Origin: Arsukibacterium sp. UBA5043
Lineage (GTDB): Bacteria; Pseudomonadota; Gammaproteobacteria; Enterobacterales; Alteromonadaceae
Direction: 5' to 3'
Length of the DNA: 64,000 nucleotides
NCBI GenBank assembly: GCA_002415085.1
Contig: DIBV01000001.1
Location: 124,001-188,000, forward strand
The translations under genes were made by a program, and so were the position numbers. The notes beneath the pieces are model-generated. The model was not told where the DNA came from. It ran no database searches and saw only the letters and a program-made list of their open reading frames with translations. Below are positions 17,671 to 27,020 of the stretch, in pieces; within the stretch, counting starts at the first letter, position 1; the number at the start of each line of letters is the position of its first letter.

Positions 17671-20070
17671 ATGAACAAAAAAGCCCTGAGTGAGCGCGAT
17701 ATATGCTCCAAGTTTATTACCCCTGCCATTTTGCAGGCCGGTTGGGATTTGCAAAGCCAAATTCGTGAAGAGCTCACCTTTACTGCGGGTAGAGTAATAG
17801 TACGTGGTCGCATGCATACCCGTGGTGAAAAGCGCCGCGCCGATTATGTGCTGTATCATAAGAAGAATCTGCCGCTGGCAGTGGTAGAGGCGAAAGACAA
17901 TAAACACAGCCTTGGCTCTGGTATGCAGCAGGCGCTAGCATACAGTGAAGCGCTTGATGTGCTGTTTGTGTTCTCCAGCAATGGTGACGGTTTTTTATTT
18001 CATGACAAAACAGGCTTAAGCGGTAAAACCGAGCAAGAGTTAAGCCTTAACGAATTCCCTTCGCCAGCACAGCTATGGCAATGGTATTGCCAGCATCATG
18101 GTTTTAAAGACGCTGCCGTGCAGTTGGTAGATACCCCATACTATGATGATGGTAGTGGCCGCAGCCCGCGTTATTACCAAATGACAGCCATTAACCGCAC
18201 GGTAGAAGCAGTAGCGCGTGGCCAGGACAGAATATTACTGGTTATGGCCACCGGCACCGGTAAAACCTATACCGCGTTTCAGATTATCTGGCGGCTTTGG
18301 AAGTCACGGCAGAAAAAGCGTATTTTGTTTTTGGCCGATCGCAATATTCTGGTCGACCAAACCAAAAACAACGACTTTAAACCATTTGGTCAGGCCATGA
18401 CCAAAATTACCAAGCGCACGATTAATAAGTCTTATGAAATCTATTTGTCGCTATACCAGGCAGTTACCGGCACTGAAGAAGAGCAAAACATCTACCGTGA
18501 GTTTTCGCCCGACTTTTTCGATTTAATCGTTATAGACGAATGCCACCGGGGCAGTGCAAGGGAAGACTCGGCCTGGCGCGACATTCTGGATTATTTTAAA
18601 ACCGCTACGCACGTTGGCCTTACCGCTACACCCAAAGAAACAAAGGAAGTCAGTAATATCCATTATTTTGGCGAGCCCATTTTTACCTATTCGCTTAAAC
18701 AAGGCATTGATGATGGCTTTTTAGCGCCTTACAAAGTCGTGCGCATCGATTTTGATATTGACCTGCAAGGCTGGCGGCCAAAGAAAGGCCAGAAAGACAA
18801 ATACGGCCTGGAGATTGAAGACCGGATCTATAACCAAAAGGATATGGATCGCAATATCGTATTTGACGAGCGCACCCAGCTGGTAGCGCAAAAAGTTACC
18901 GAATACCTGCAAAAAACCGGTGAGTTTCAAAAAACCATTATTTTCTGTGATGACATCGACCATGCCGAGCGCATGCGCCAGGCCTTAGTGAATTTGAACC
19001 CAGAGCGGGTGCGCGAAAGCGGCAAATACATCATGCGCATTACCGGCGATGACAACGAAGGCAAAGCCGAGCTTGATAACTTTATCAACCCGGAAAGCCG
19101 TTATCCGGTTATTGCCACCACCAGCAAACTGATGACCACCGGCGTAGATGCCCAAACCTGTAAGCTGGTGGTACTTGACCAACGCATTCAGTCGATGACG
19201 GAATTTAAGCAAATTATCGGCCGTGGCACCCGTATTAATGAAGACTACGACAAGCTGTGGTTTACCATTATGGACTTTAAAAAGGCCACCGAGCTGTTTG
19301 CCGATCCGGCCTTTGATGGTGATCCGGTAATGGTATATAACCCCAAACCGGGTGATGATCCGGTGCCACCGGAAGAAACACCGGGGGGTATAGAAGATGA
19401 AGGGCCAGGTTATCATCCAACGCCTGAGAGCGGCGAGGGTGAAGATGATGGCTTTGGCCCAGGTGGTGAAGGCGGCGGCGAGAAACGGAAGAAGTTCTTT
19501 GTTAATGGCCAGCCGGTAAATATGATTGGCGAGCGGGTACAGTTTTTAGGCCCGGACGGTAAGCTGATCACCGAATCATTAACCGACTACACCAAACATT
19601 GTGTGCAAAAGCAGTTTGCCACCTTAAAAGACTTCTTCCGCCACTGGAGCAGCGCCGAGCGCAAACAGGAGATTATTCAGCAGCTGGCCGAGCAGGGCGT
19701 GTTTTGGGATGAACTGCGCGCAGAAGTTAAGCAAAAGCACGGCGGCGAGCTGGATGCCTTCGATTTAATTGCTCATATCGTTTACGATGCACCGCCACTT
19801 ACCCGGCGCGAGCGCGCCAATAACGTGAAAAAGCGCAACTACTTTACTAAATACCAGGGCGCTGCGTTGCAAGTGCTGGAAAACCTGTTGGAGAAGTACG
19901 CCGACACCGGCATTGCGCATATTGAAGATATTAAAATTTTACAGCTGCCGCCTTTTAATACCATGGGCACGATGGTCGAGCTGGTGAATGCCTTTGGTGG
20001 TAAAGCCGGTTACGAGCAGGCCCTGCACGAATTAGAACAAGCGCTTTACGACGATAAAAGCATCGCCTGA
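17671..20070 (+). CDS. hsdR: Type I restriction enzyme, endonuclease/translocase subunit
   Basis: HsdR is the motor and nuclease of type I restriction systems: it translocates unmodified DNA through the HsdM2S core and cuts at distance. The 799 residues show the N-terminal PD-(D/E)xK nuclease (Asp58 in R-A-D-Y, Glu73 and Lys75 in V-V-E-A-K), Walker A M-A-T-G-T-G-K-T (192-199), DECH (289-292), motif III T-A-T-P (318-321) and motif VI G-R-G-T-R (about 517), then an acidic Gly/Glu/Pro-rich linker (about 560-600) and a C-terminal helical domain of the EcoEI type. All key residues are present. hsdM follows after 161 bases that hold a structured element. Confidence 0.96.
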   Translation: MNKKALSERDICSKFITPAILQAGWDLQSQIREELTFTAGRVIVRGRMHTRGEKRRADYVLYHKKNLPLAVVEAKDNKHSLGSGMQQALAYSEALDVLFVFSSNGDGFLFHDKTGLSGKTEQELSLNEFPSPAQLWQWYCQHHGFKDAAVQLVDTPYYDDGSGRSPRYYQMTAINRTVEAVARGQDRILLVMATGTGKTYTAFQIIWRLWKSRQKKRILFLADRNILVDQTKNNDFKPFGQAMTKITKRTINKSYEIYLSLYQAVTGTEEEQNIYREFSPDFFDLIVIDECHRGSAREDSAWRDILDYFKTATHVGLTATPKETKEVSNIHYFGEPIFTYSLKQGIDDGFLAPYKVVRIDFDIDLQGWRPKKGQKDKYGLEIEDRIYNQKDMDRNIVFDERTQLVAQKVTEYLQKTGEFQKTIIFCDDIDHAERMRQALVNLNPERVRESGKYIMRITGDDNEGKAELDNFINPESRYPVIATTSKLMTTGVDAQTCKLVVLDQRIQSMTEFKQIIGRGTRINEDYDKLWFTIMDFKKATELFADPAFDGDPVMVYNPKPGDDPVPPEETPGGIEDEGPGYHPTPESGEGEDDGFGPGGEGGGEKRKKFFVNGQPVNMIGERVQFLGPDGKLITESLTDYTKHCVQKQFATLKDFFRHWSSAERKQEIIQQLAEQGVFWDELRAEVKQKHGGELDAFDLIAHIVYDAPPLTRRERANNVKKRNYFTKYQGAALQVLENLLEKYADTGIAHIEDIKILQLPPFNTMGTMVELVNAFGGKAGYEQALHELEQALYDDKSIA

Positions 20071-20075
20071 GTGTG

Positions 20076-20199
20076 AAGCTCAATTTACAGGTGAGAACCG
20101 GCTTGCGCTAAGCCAACCGTTGCAGGTCTGGACGGCCGAATCGAGCCTACAGGGATGTATTAACGGCGTGTTGGCGTGTGTATGCCGGTTCGTGAGCTT
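20076..20199. repeat. Structured palindromic element between hsdR and hsdM
   Basis: Nested inverted repeats close the whole stretch: AAGCTCA (20076-20082) with TGAGCTT (20193-20199), and GAACCGGC (20095-20102) with GCCGGTTC (20184-20191). Smaller hairpin-forming segments lie inside, including the stretch around CTACAGGGATGTATT. It has no open frame and looks like a small non-coding insertion (REP- or MITE-like) in the operon. It may reduce read-through or protect the hsdM mRNA. Confidence 0.6.
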
Positions 20200-20231
20200 T
20201 AGTCGCATTTTTTGAGTTAAAAAGGAACACC

Positions 20232-21740
20232 ATGTCAATTAGCAGTACCATTAAATCCATCCAAGACATTATGCGTAAAGACGTTGGCGTAGATGGTGAC
20301 GCCCAGCGCATTGGCCAGCTGGTCTGGATGCTGTTTTTAAAAATCTATGATGATAAAGAGCAGGAATGGGAGTTATTCGGCGATTACAGCTCACCCATTC
20401 CAGAGCACTTGCGCTGGCGCAACTGGGCAGCCAATGCCGAAGGCATTACCGGTGACGAGTTAAAGCAGTTTATCGATAACGAACTGTTCCCGGCTTTACA
20501 GAACTTGCAGCCAAAAGGCGATGATCAGCGTGCTTTTGTAATTAAAAGCGTGTTTGAAGATGCCTACAACTATATGAAGTCTGGTCAGCTGCTACGGCAG
20601 ATGATCAACAAAATTCAGGAAGGGATCGATTTTAATAAAGCACAGGAACGCCATTTATTCGGTGACATGTACGAGCAAATACTGCGTGACTTGCAAAACG
20701 CCGGTAACGCCGGTGAGTTTTATACCCCGCGCCCGGTTACCGAGTTTATGGTACGGATGGTTGGCCCTAAGCTGGAAGACAAGGTGCTTGATCCGGCCTG
20801 TGGTACGGGTGGCTTTTTAACCTGTACTATCGAGCATAAGCGCAAACATTACGTTAAAACTCCCAGCGACGAGCAAGTGCTGCAAAACAGTATTTTTGGA
20901 GTGGAGAAAAAGCCATTGCCACACTTACTGGCCACCACCAATATGATTTTGCATGGTATTGAAGTACCGTTTCAAATTCGCCATGACAACACCCTGGCCA
21001 GGCCACTAATTAGCTGGGGGCCCAAAGAGCGGGTCGACTGCATTATTACCAACCCGCCGTTTGGTGGCATGGAAGAAGACGGCATAGAAACCAACTTCCC
21101 GCAGGCACTGCGTACCCGCGAAACCGCCGATTTGTTTATGACGCTGATTATCCACCTGCTAAAAGACGGTGGCCGCGCCGCCGTAGTGCTGCCAGACGGC
21201 TTTTTATTTGGCGAGGGCATGAAGTCGCGCTTAAAAGAAAAGCTGCTGGAAGAGTGCAACCTGCACACCATAGTGCGGCTGCCCAATGGCGTGTTTAACC
21301 CTTACACCGGCATTAAAACCAACCTGCTGTTTTTTACCAAAGGCACACCGACCAAAGACATTTGGTTTTACGAACATCAATATCCAGAGGGCGTTAAAAA
21401 CTACAGCAAAACCCGGCCAATGCGTATTGAAGAATTCGCAGTGGAAGAAGCCTGGTGGGGCAGCGCAGCCGATGGCTTTGCCACACGGGAAGAAAACCAG
21501 TTTGCCTGGAAGGTTTCGGTCGCAGATATAAAAGCCCGCAACTACAACCTCGATTGCAAAAACCCGCATATTGGCGAGTTAATAAGCCATGACCCGGAAG
21601 AGTTGTTAGCCAGTTATGCCCAACAGCAGCAGGAAATACAGCAGCTGCGCGACCAGCTAAAAAGCATTCTGGCCGAAGCCCTGGCTCCAAGCCATGCCAA
21701 GGGTGAAAAGTCACCTACCAGTGGCAAGGGTGGAAACTAG
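20232..21740 (+). CDS. hsdM: Type I restriction-modification DNA methyltransferase subunit
   Basis: HsdM transfers methyl groups from SAM to adenine within the site read by HsdS. The 502 residues show an N-terminal helical HsdM domain, the SAM-binding motif I L-D-P-A-C-G-T-G-G-F (186-195) and the catalytic N-P-P-F (274-277) of N6-adenine methylases. The C-terminal coiled-coil (about 455-495) contacts HsdS and HsdR. An AAAGGA ribosome site precedes the ATG. hsdS starts one base after the stop. Confidence 0.97.
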   Translation: MSISSTIKSIQDIMRKDVGVDGDAQRIGQLVWMLFLKIYDDKEQEWELFGDYSSPIPEHLRWRNWAANAEGITGDELKQFIDNELFPALQNLQPKGDDQRAFVIKSVFEDAYNYMKSGQLLRQMINKIQEGIDFNKAQERHLFGDMYEQILRDLQNAGNAGEFYTPRPVTEFMVRMVGPKLEDKVLDPACGTGGFLTCTIEHKRKHYVKTPSDEQVLQNSIFGVEKKPLPHLLATTNMILHGIEVPFQIRHDNTLARPLISWGPKERVDCIITNPPFGGMEEDGIETNFPQALRTRETADLFMTLIIHLLKDGGRAAVVLPDGFLFGEGMKSRLKEKLLEECNLHTIVRLPNGVFNPYTGIKTNLLFFTKGTPTKDIWFYEHQYPEGVKNYSKTRPMRIEEFAVEEAWWGSAADGFATREENQFAWKVSVADIKARNYNLDCKNPHIGELISHDPEELLASYAQQQQEIQQLRDQLKSILAEALAPSHAKGEKSPTSGKGGN

Positions 21741-21741
21741 C

Positions 21742-23490
21742 ATGGCAGTGCAAGTTGAACAGCTAATTACCGAGCATTTAGATCTGTGGTCACAGGCACA
21801 AACCGCCAAAAGTACCAGCGGCCGTGGCAGTAACAACAAGATTGAGCTAACCGGAATTAAAAAGCTGCGTGAGCTAATTTTAGAACTTGCTGTGCGCGGC
21901 AAATTAGTTCCGCAAGACCCAAATGACGAACCGGCCAGTGAGCTGTTAAAGCGGATTGCCACTGAAAAAGAAGCATTGATAAAAGCGGGTAAGCTTAAAA
22001 AGCAAAAGCCACTGTCGCCGATTACGGATGATGAAAAGCCCTTTGAGATCCCAAAAAGTTGGCAATTTTCTTACCTTGGCGATCTGGGTAATACTCAAAC
22101 TGGTTCAACACCAAGTAAAAGTGATCCTGAATTATTTGGTTCTGATGTGCCCTTTATTAAGCCAGGGGATATTTCTGAATGGGGTATTTCGTATGATGGA
22201 GAATTTCTTTCTCAAAAAGGGGCTACAAGCCTTGGGCGATTAGCAACACCAGGGTCAATTTTGATGGTTTGTATAGGCACTATCGGTAAATGTGGTTTGA
22301 TAGAAAGAGAGTGTGCTTTTAACCAGCAGATCAATTCAATTACTCCTTATGTAAACATCTCAGATTATTTGCTGATTGCTCTGAAAGCAAAGTATTTTCA
22401 GATGTCAGCTTGGGCGTCATCTTCAAGTACTACGATCGCAATTCTGAACAAAAATAAATGGTCGCATTTGGTTGTCCCACTCCCTCCTGTGGGTGAACAA
22501 AATCGAGTTGCATCAAAAGTCGACGAGCTAATGGCTCTTTGCGATCAACTGGAACAGCAAAGCTACCAGCAGCTCGATGCTCATAACCAACTAGTTGATG
22601 CCTTACTGGCTACCTTAACCCAAAGCCAGAACGCCGACGAACTGGCCAGCAATTGGCAGCGCCTAGCCGCGCACTTTGATACCTTGTTTACCACCGAATA
22701 CAGCATTAACGCGCTAAAACAAACCATTCTGCAACTGGCAGTAATGGGCAACCTGTGCAAACAAGACCCCAACGACGTACCCGCCAGCGAACTGCTCAAA
22801 CGCATTGCCGCCGAAAAAGAAGCTCTGGTAAAAGCCGGTAAAATCAAAAAACAAAAACCACTACCGCCAATTAGTGATGACGAAAAACCGTTTGAACTGC
22901 CGGATGGGTGGGAGTGGGTGAGATTAGCAGATATTTCTTATCAAATTACTGACGGTGCGCATCATACACCTGTGTATATTGAGCAAGGAGTCCCATTTAT
23001 ATCTGTCAAAGACCTAAGCAAAGGATTTATTAACTTTTCAAATACAAGATATATTTCCAAGGAGCAACATGCAGAACTCACCAAAAGATGTAATCCAAAA
23101 CGAGGGGATCTACTTCTAACAAAAGTTGGAACGACAGGTATACCTGTTCTTATAGACACCGATCTAGACTTCAGTATTTTCGTTAGTGTCGCCCTTGTTA
23201 AATTCTCTACAGCGAATATTAATGGTGATTTTCTCGTTTACTTGTTCAACTCACCACTTGTAAAAAAACAGTCTGATGAGGGAACTCAGGGGGTCGGCAA
23301 TAAAAATTTGGTTTTAAAAACCATATCTAGTTTTTTAATCCCAATACCGCCCTTTAAAGAGCAGGTTAGAATTCGAGAGAAATTAAATCAAGTAATGGAT
23401 ATGTGTCATACACTTTCTGAAAAACAGAGAGTTGTTATACAAACACAAACTGTTTTAGCTGATGCTTTGGTTGCGCAGGTAGTGGCATGA
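21742..23490 (+). CDS. hsdS: Type I restriction-modification specificity subunit
   Basis: HsdS carries the two target recognition domains that define a split DNA site. The 582 residues have two conserved spacer repeats (about 42-104 and 325-388), each with Q-D-P-N-D-(E/V)-P-A-S-E-L-L-K-R-I-A and K-K-Q-K-P-L-x-P-I, followed by two unrelated and more AT-rich recognition domains (about 105-270 and 390-560). The ATG at 21742 was chosen over one 48 bases upstream inside hsdM because it follows the hsdM stop at once. The stop overlaps the next gene by ATGA (23487-23490). Confidence 0.95.
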   Translation: MAVQVEQLITEHLDLWSQAQTAKSTSGRGSNNKIELTGIKKLRELILELAVRGKLVPQDPNDEPASELLKRIATEKEALIKAGKLKKQKPLSPITDDEKPFEIPKSWQFSYLGDLGNTQTGSTPSKSDPELFGSDVPFIKPGDISEWGISYDGEFLSQKGATSLGRLATPGSILMVCIGTIGKCGLIERECAFNQQINSITPYVNISDYLLIALKAKYFQMSAWASSSSTTIAILNKNKWSHLVVPLPPVGEQNRVASKVDELMALCDQLEQQSYQQLDAHNQLVDALLATLTQSQNADELASNWQRLAAHFDTLFTTEYSINALKQTILQLAVMGNLCKQDPNDVPASELLKRIAAEKEALVKAGKIKKQKPLPPISDDEKPFELPDGWEWVRLADISYQITDGAHHTPVYIEQGVPFISVKDLSKGFINFSNTRYISKEQHAELTKRCNPKRGDLLLTKVGTTGIPVLIDTDLDFSIFVSVALVKFSTANINGDFLVYLFNSPLVKKQSDEGTQGVGNKNLVLKTISSFLIPIPPFKEQVRIREKLNQVMDMCHTLSEKQRVVIQTQTVLADALVAQVVA

Positions 23491-24182
23491 TCGAAAAAAT
23501 CAGAATTTCCCTTTGGGATATATTTACCTTTTTCATGACTGGCGTTTTTGCACTAATCGTCACACTTTCGGTATTGGCGCTAACTGGCCGATTGCCTAAG
23601 CATGACGTTGTAATCGATTTTGTGATCAAGTTGCCAACAACTTACATTATTGTAGTTGCGCCAATTGTTCTGACTTTACTTGGTTTATTAATTGAACCAA
23701 TGGCAAACTTTTTTGAGAGATATATAGGAAAACATCTATATTTCTGGCTCAAGCTGAACAAAGCAGAGCGATATTCAGATGAAGTAGTGATGAAGGACTA
23801 TATCAAAAACCACTGCTTTGGCGATCTGAATAATCGTATCGAAAATCCCTACCATCTTTGCAAGGACTATGTCGAAACAAAGCAGTTAAGCACTACCTTT
23901 ATGGTGTTTTTAGCTCGTTATGGCTTCTACCGGAATTGTAGTTTCATAGTTTTAGTAGCTGGTATATTTTATTTTGTGGATAACCTCGATGGCGCTTCAT
24001 TCCTGTTGATGCTGCTTAGCTTTTTAATCAGTGCGCTGTTAACCAAACGAGCAAATGAGTTTTATAGCTACCAGGGCCCGGCAGTATACAATGCTTTCCT
24101 GATAGATCATCTAAACTGGCCAGCACAGCAGATGGCAAAAGTACAAAAGCAAACTGAAAAGCCAACAGAAAACCAGGACTAG
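23487..24182 (+). CDS. Four-helix membrane protein coupled to hsdS and the reverse transcriptase
   Basis: I do not recognise this 231-residue protein. It has four likely membrane helices (about 12-32, 50-70, 148-165 and 169-187) with a soluble loop of about 75 residues between helices 2 and 3 and a charged C-terminal tail (K-Q-T-E-K-P-T-E-N-Q-D). Its ATG overlaps the hsdS stop and the reverse transcriptase starts six bases after its stop, so the three genes should be cotranslated. A membrane partner next to a defence reverse transcriptase suggests an effector that damages or depolarises the membrane, as SLATT-type proteins are thought to do; the similarity is in architecture only and is not proven. 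Confidence 0.8.
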   Translation: MIEKIRISLWDIFTFFMTGVFALIVTLSVLALTGRLPKHDVVIDFVIKLPTTYIIVVAPIVLTLLGLLIEPMANFFERYIGKHLYFWLKLNKAERYSDEVVMKDYIKNHCFGDLNNRIENPYHLCKDYVETKQLSTTFMVFLARYGFYRNCSFIVLVAGIFYFVDNLDGASFLLMLLSFLISALLTKRANEFYSYQGPAVYNAFLIDHLNWPAQQMAKVQKQTEKPTENQD

Positions 24183-24188
24183 TTTAAA

Positions 24189-25778
24189 ATGGAATTAAAA
24201 GGACTTTTAGAGCGTGGGTATTTCCCGAAAGAATTACCAAGACCGTTTACAACAACACCTTTTGCAGAAGTGATGTATTCTTGGTCTATTTTGTTTGGAT
24301 CGTCTACTTTCCTTGGTCATTTTGGCAAGCCGATTGTTAAAGAATCCCGTATTCCAGTTGCTAAAGAGGTCTTTTATTCATTAGCTAGAGGGGGCTTACA
24401 ACGCCGTCAATTGAGTATCTGTAACCCTATCTTGTTTTATTTATTGGCACGTGAACTAGTAAGCCATTGGGCAGAGATCAAACCTCTTGTTTCAGGTTCA
24501 AAATTTGCTGCCACTGAGCCTGAATTTAAAAAAGATGGCCGAGCTATTAATGGTAAATATCCTCAAAACGCTAGGGCCGAATTAGCTAGGAAGAATCGAA
24601 TTGGCGCACGTTATATTTTAACAACTGATATCAGCAGGTTTTATCACAGTATTTATACCCACTCGATTCCATGGGCGTTGCACGGAAAAAAAATTGCTAA
24701 GATTAATCGACGGCTGGATAGCTTAGGTAACAAGCTTGATTACTTGGTTCGGCAAGGACAAGATGGGCAAACTGTTGGGATACCAATTGGCCCTGATACT
24801 TCGTTAGTCATTGCAGAGTTATTAATGCACCGTGTAGATAGTGAACTGGCAAAAAAGTTTCCTGACACAAAAGGGCACAGATTCATTGATGATTACGAAA
24901 TTAGTTTTATGAATCGTGATGAAGCTGAACGTGCTTATCATATTCTTGATGCTAACCTTGCAGAGTTTGAATTAGCGCTAAATACAAAGAAAACTTACAT
25001 AACTGCGCTGCCAGCCAGACTTGAAGAGCACTGGGTTACTGAATTACGACGGTTTCAATTTCGTTCTAGTGCTAGTGGTCAGGCTGCTGATTTAGAGGCA
25101 TATTTCTCGTTAGCATTTGAGTTACATAACCAATACCTGAATGATGCTGTTATGCAGTGGGCTATATCGTGTCTGAGATCAATTCAACTACACGAAGAAA
25201 ACTGGGAATTATTTCAAAGACTTTTAATGCTTTGCGTGGCACCTGAACCTGCTTGTTTACCATTTGTGCTTGAGCAACTCCTTCTTCGTAAGCATAAGCA
25301 CCCAGATGTACTCAAAGAAGAAATGGCGTTTTTGCTGAATAAGTTAATTATTGAGCATGCCGAACTTCGGCATTCAAGTGAAGTAGCAAACTCGCTATGG
25401 GGATGTTTGGCACTTCAAATTGAAATTAGTCAAGAGGCATGTAACAAAGTCTCTGCTTGCCGGGATTCTTGTATTGCGTTGTTAGCTTTGGATTGTGAAC
25501 AGCAAGGACTAGTAGAAATACCGTTAAAAAAAGCCGTCTGGGAAGAATACTTAAATACCGAATCGCTATATGGCGATCAGTGGTTACTTGCTTATGAAGC
25601 AAGCTTAAAAGGTTGGCTGAAGCCAAAAAAGGATCTTGATTATGTTGAAAAAGATGCCAGCTTTGCCTTTTTAAAATCTAATAATGTGTTTTTTTACCGG
25701 CAGCGTGATAGTTGGGATGATGATGAACTGCCAATAACACCTTCATTTAGACCATACGATGATCAAGTTAATTATTAA
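24189..25778 (+). CDS. Reverse transcriptase of the UG/Abi (defence-associated) type
   Basis: This 529-residue protein has the palm motifs of reverse transcriptases: motif A T-T-D-I-S-R-F-Y-H-S-I-Y (Asp147), motif B G-I-P-I-G-P-D-T-S (197-205) and motif C F-I-D-D (232-235, Asp234 and Asp235), then L-N-T-K-K-T (264-269). The G-P-D-T-S form of motif B, the lack of a maturase or endonuclease domain and the helical C-terminal half (about 300-500) place it with the UG/Abi group that includes the DRT antiphage enzymes, not with group II introns, retrons or diversity-generating elements. The usual Tyr of the YxDD box is Phe. The subgroup cannot be told by eye. It is AT-richer than hsdR/hsdM and is the last tightly coupled gene of the operon. 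Confidence 0.88.
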   Translation: MELKGLLERGYFPKELPRPFTTTPFAEVMYSWSILFGSSTFLGHFGKPIVKESRIPVAKEVFYSLARGGLQRRQLSICNPILFYLLARELVSHWAEIKPLVSGSKFAATEPEFKKDGRAINGKYPQNARAELARKNRIGARYILTTDISRFYHSIYTHSIPWALHGKKIAKINRRLDSLGNKLDYLVRQGQDGQTVGIPIGPDTSLVIAELLMHRVDSELAKKFPDTKGHRFIDDYEISFMNRDEAERAYHILDANLAEFELALNTKKTYITALPARLEEHWVTELRRFQFRSSASGQAADLEAYFSLAFELHNQYLNDAVMQWAISCLRSIQLHEENWELFQRLLMLCVAPEPACLPFVLEQLLLRKHKHPDVLKEEMAFLLNKLIIEHAELRHSSEVANSLWGCLALQIEISQEACNKVSACRDSCIALLALDCEQQGLVEIPLKKAVWEEYLNTESLYGDQWLLAYEASLKGWLKPKKDLDYVEKDASFAFLKSNNVFFYRQRDSWDDDELPITPSFRPYDDQVNY

Positions 25779-25784
25779 ATAACA

Positions 25785-25799
25785 GGTATTTGAAATACC
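25785..25799. promoter_or_regulatory. Short palindrome just after the reverse transcriptase
   Basis: GGTATTT (25785-25791) and AAATACC (25793-25799) are perfectly symmetric around one G, six bases after the stop codon. There is no T-run, so it is not a normal terminator. The gap to 25914 otherwise contains only a 20-codon frame (25803-25865) without clear support. Confidence 0.4.
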
Positions 25800-25914
25800 A
25801 CGATGAACAAGTCGGCAGAAGATTTCGATTCAGTACTGCATTCAGAAAAAATTCTTTATAAGTAATGAATTGAAGATAGGGCTATTGCAGTCCATTGATT
25901 AAATGTGAAAAGGA

Positions 25915-26817
25915 ATGTTAATCATTAATGAATGGCGTTTGCCTTTTGTGGAAGAGTTTGAACAGCTATTTGGTAAAAAACGTATTTATGGTAAAAACGA
26001 ATTACATCCGGGTTGGCAAGAAATTCAAAATTTTTTCAATTCTTTAGAAAAAACATTTTGGACGTCATCGCATTATAGTAGCTTTATAAAAGGTGCTGCA
26101 TGGTATGCCAGTTTAGAGAAGGGTATTACTTATGAAGGTTCAGCTGATTACGACAGAGGTTTTGTTCGACTTGTTCGCCAGGGGAAATCAGAGAGATATT
26201 TCAACAATATTACGGCTGATAATCGGTTCAAATTATCTGACTGTAAGACATATGTTATTGATGAAATAACAGGATTAGAATGGAAGCGTGATGCTGAACT
26301 TGAAAGGTGTTCTTGGCGCTCAGCTATTTTGAAGTTCAGTGAAGGAGCTATTAAAGACTCCCGTGATTCAGAATTTGAACAGCGGAAGAATAACTGGCGT
26401 TTACCGCATAAAATTGAATTTCTAAGAGTGATGCGTTACGAGGAAGAACTTGGTTTTTTGCTTGATGATATTACAGGAATGTTTTGGTCTTCGGACGATG
26501 GTGCTAGCCGTATGATGCCATCTGTCAAACCAGTTTTGTTCAGCACCAATATTACTCCACGTCCTGAAGCACTTCGTGTCAGGTTGGTTCGTAACGCAGT
26601 TAGACGAGATAAAAGTGACTCACTTATCAGTCAATTTGAAATCAGTGCTTGCGGTGATTTTGTTACCGATTATGTGAATAAAATTGAGTGGAAACGAAAT
26701 TCTGAGCCAGGATTTTTTACCTATGATGAAGCGAAAAAGCGTTTTAAAGTACCATCATTTGAAGAGACACTGCGAAGCTACACTTTTTATAGTAAGAGTG
26801 ATAGTTATAGAGATTGA
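25915..26817 (+). CDS. DUF1566 (Lcl C-terminal type) repeat protein, probably truncated
   Basis: The 300 residues are made of about two and a half copies of a DUF1566-like unit: (D)x-I-T-G-(L/M)-x-W near its start and N-(E/N)-W-R-L-P near its middle, ending in L-V-R. The protein opens abruptly at I-N-E-W-R-L-P, i.e. in mid-unit, and also stops in mid-unit after a third E-W-K-R segment. No signal peptide or membrane segment is present. The ribosome site AAAGGA almost touches the ATG, and a stop lies three codons upstream in frame, so no longer start is possible. It is probably a fragment of a larger repeat protein. Its role next to the reverse transcriptase is unknown. Confidence 0.7.
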   Translation: MLIINEWRLPFVEEFEQLFGKKRIYGKNELHPGWQEIQNFFNSLEKTFWTSSHYSSFIKGAAWYASLEKGITYEGSADYDRGFVRLVRQGKSERYFNNITADNRFKLSDCKTYVIDEITGLEWKRDAELERCSWRSAILKFSEGAIKDSRDSEFEQRKNNWRLPHKIEFLRVMRYEEELGFLLDDITGMFWSSDDGASRMMPSVKPVLFSTNITPRPEALRVRLVRNAVRRDKSDSLISQFEISACGDFVTDYVNKIEWKRNSEPGFFTYDEAKKRFKVPSFEETLRSYTFYSKSDSYRD

Positions 26818-27020
26818 CGAACCTACTAGCCTTAATTTACCCACTTGGGTAACGAAATAATTACCCATGGTTGCATCAGGAAATCCCCTCTGATATTCTC
26901 AAGTCGCTTTCGAACCACTAAGCAAAACTCGAAGCAAACAACTGGGTAGCAAAACGGGTAAGTAGGCGTTTTTAAAGAAAACGACATTTAGATTCAGTGA
27001 GTTACGCTTCAGTCGGGAGA
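26818..27020. other. Non-coding right end of island 1
   Basis: About 200 AT-rich bases with no credible gene. The only structure seen is the inverted repeat TTACCC/GGGTAA (26837-26852) shortly after the DUF1566 gene. The stretch ends where the 72-base repeat begins; the bases just before 27021 (GTCGGGAGA) do not continue the tRNA-Ser sequence, which marks the att-like boundary. Confidence 0.6.

Noticed and set aside
24189-25778. Retron or group II intron
   Set aside because: No msr/msd-like inverted structure directly upstream (only six bases separate it from the previous gene), and no maturase or endonuclease domain.
25803-25865. 20-codon frame between the RT and the DUF1566 gene
   Set aside because: No clear ribosome site or conserved motif; too short to support.
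24189-26817. Diversity-generating retroelement (RT next to a DUF1566 protein)
   Set aside because: The RT motif B is GIPIGPDTS, not the DGR type, the protein is too long, and I found no template repeat resembling the 3' end of the DUF1566 gene.
26837-26852. TTACCC/GGGTAA as terminator of the RT operon
   Set aside because: Stem is short and no T-run follows.
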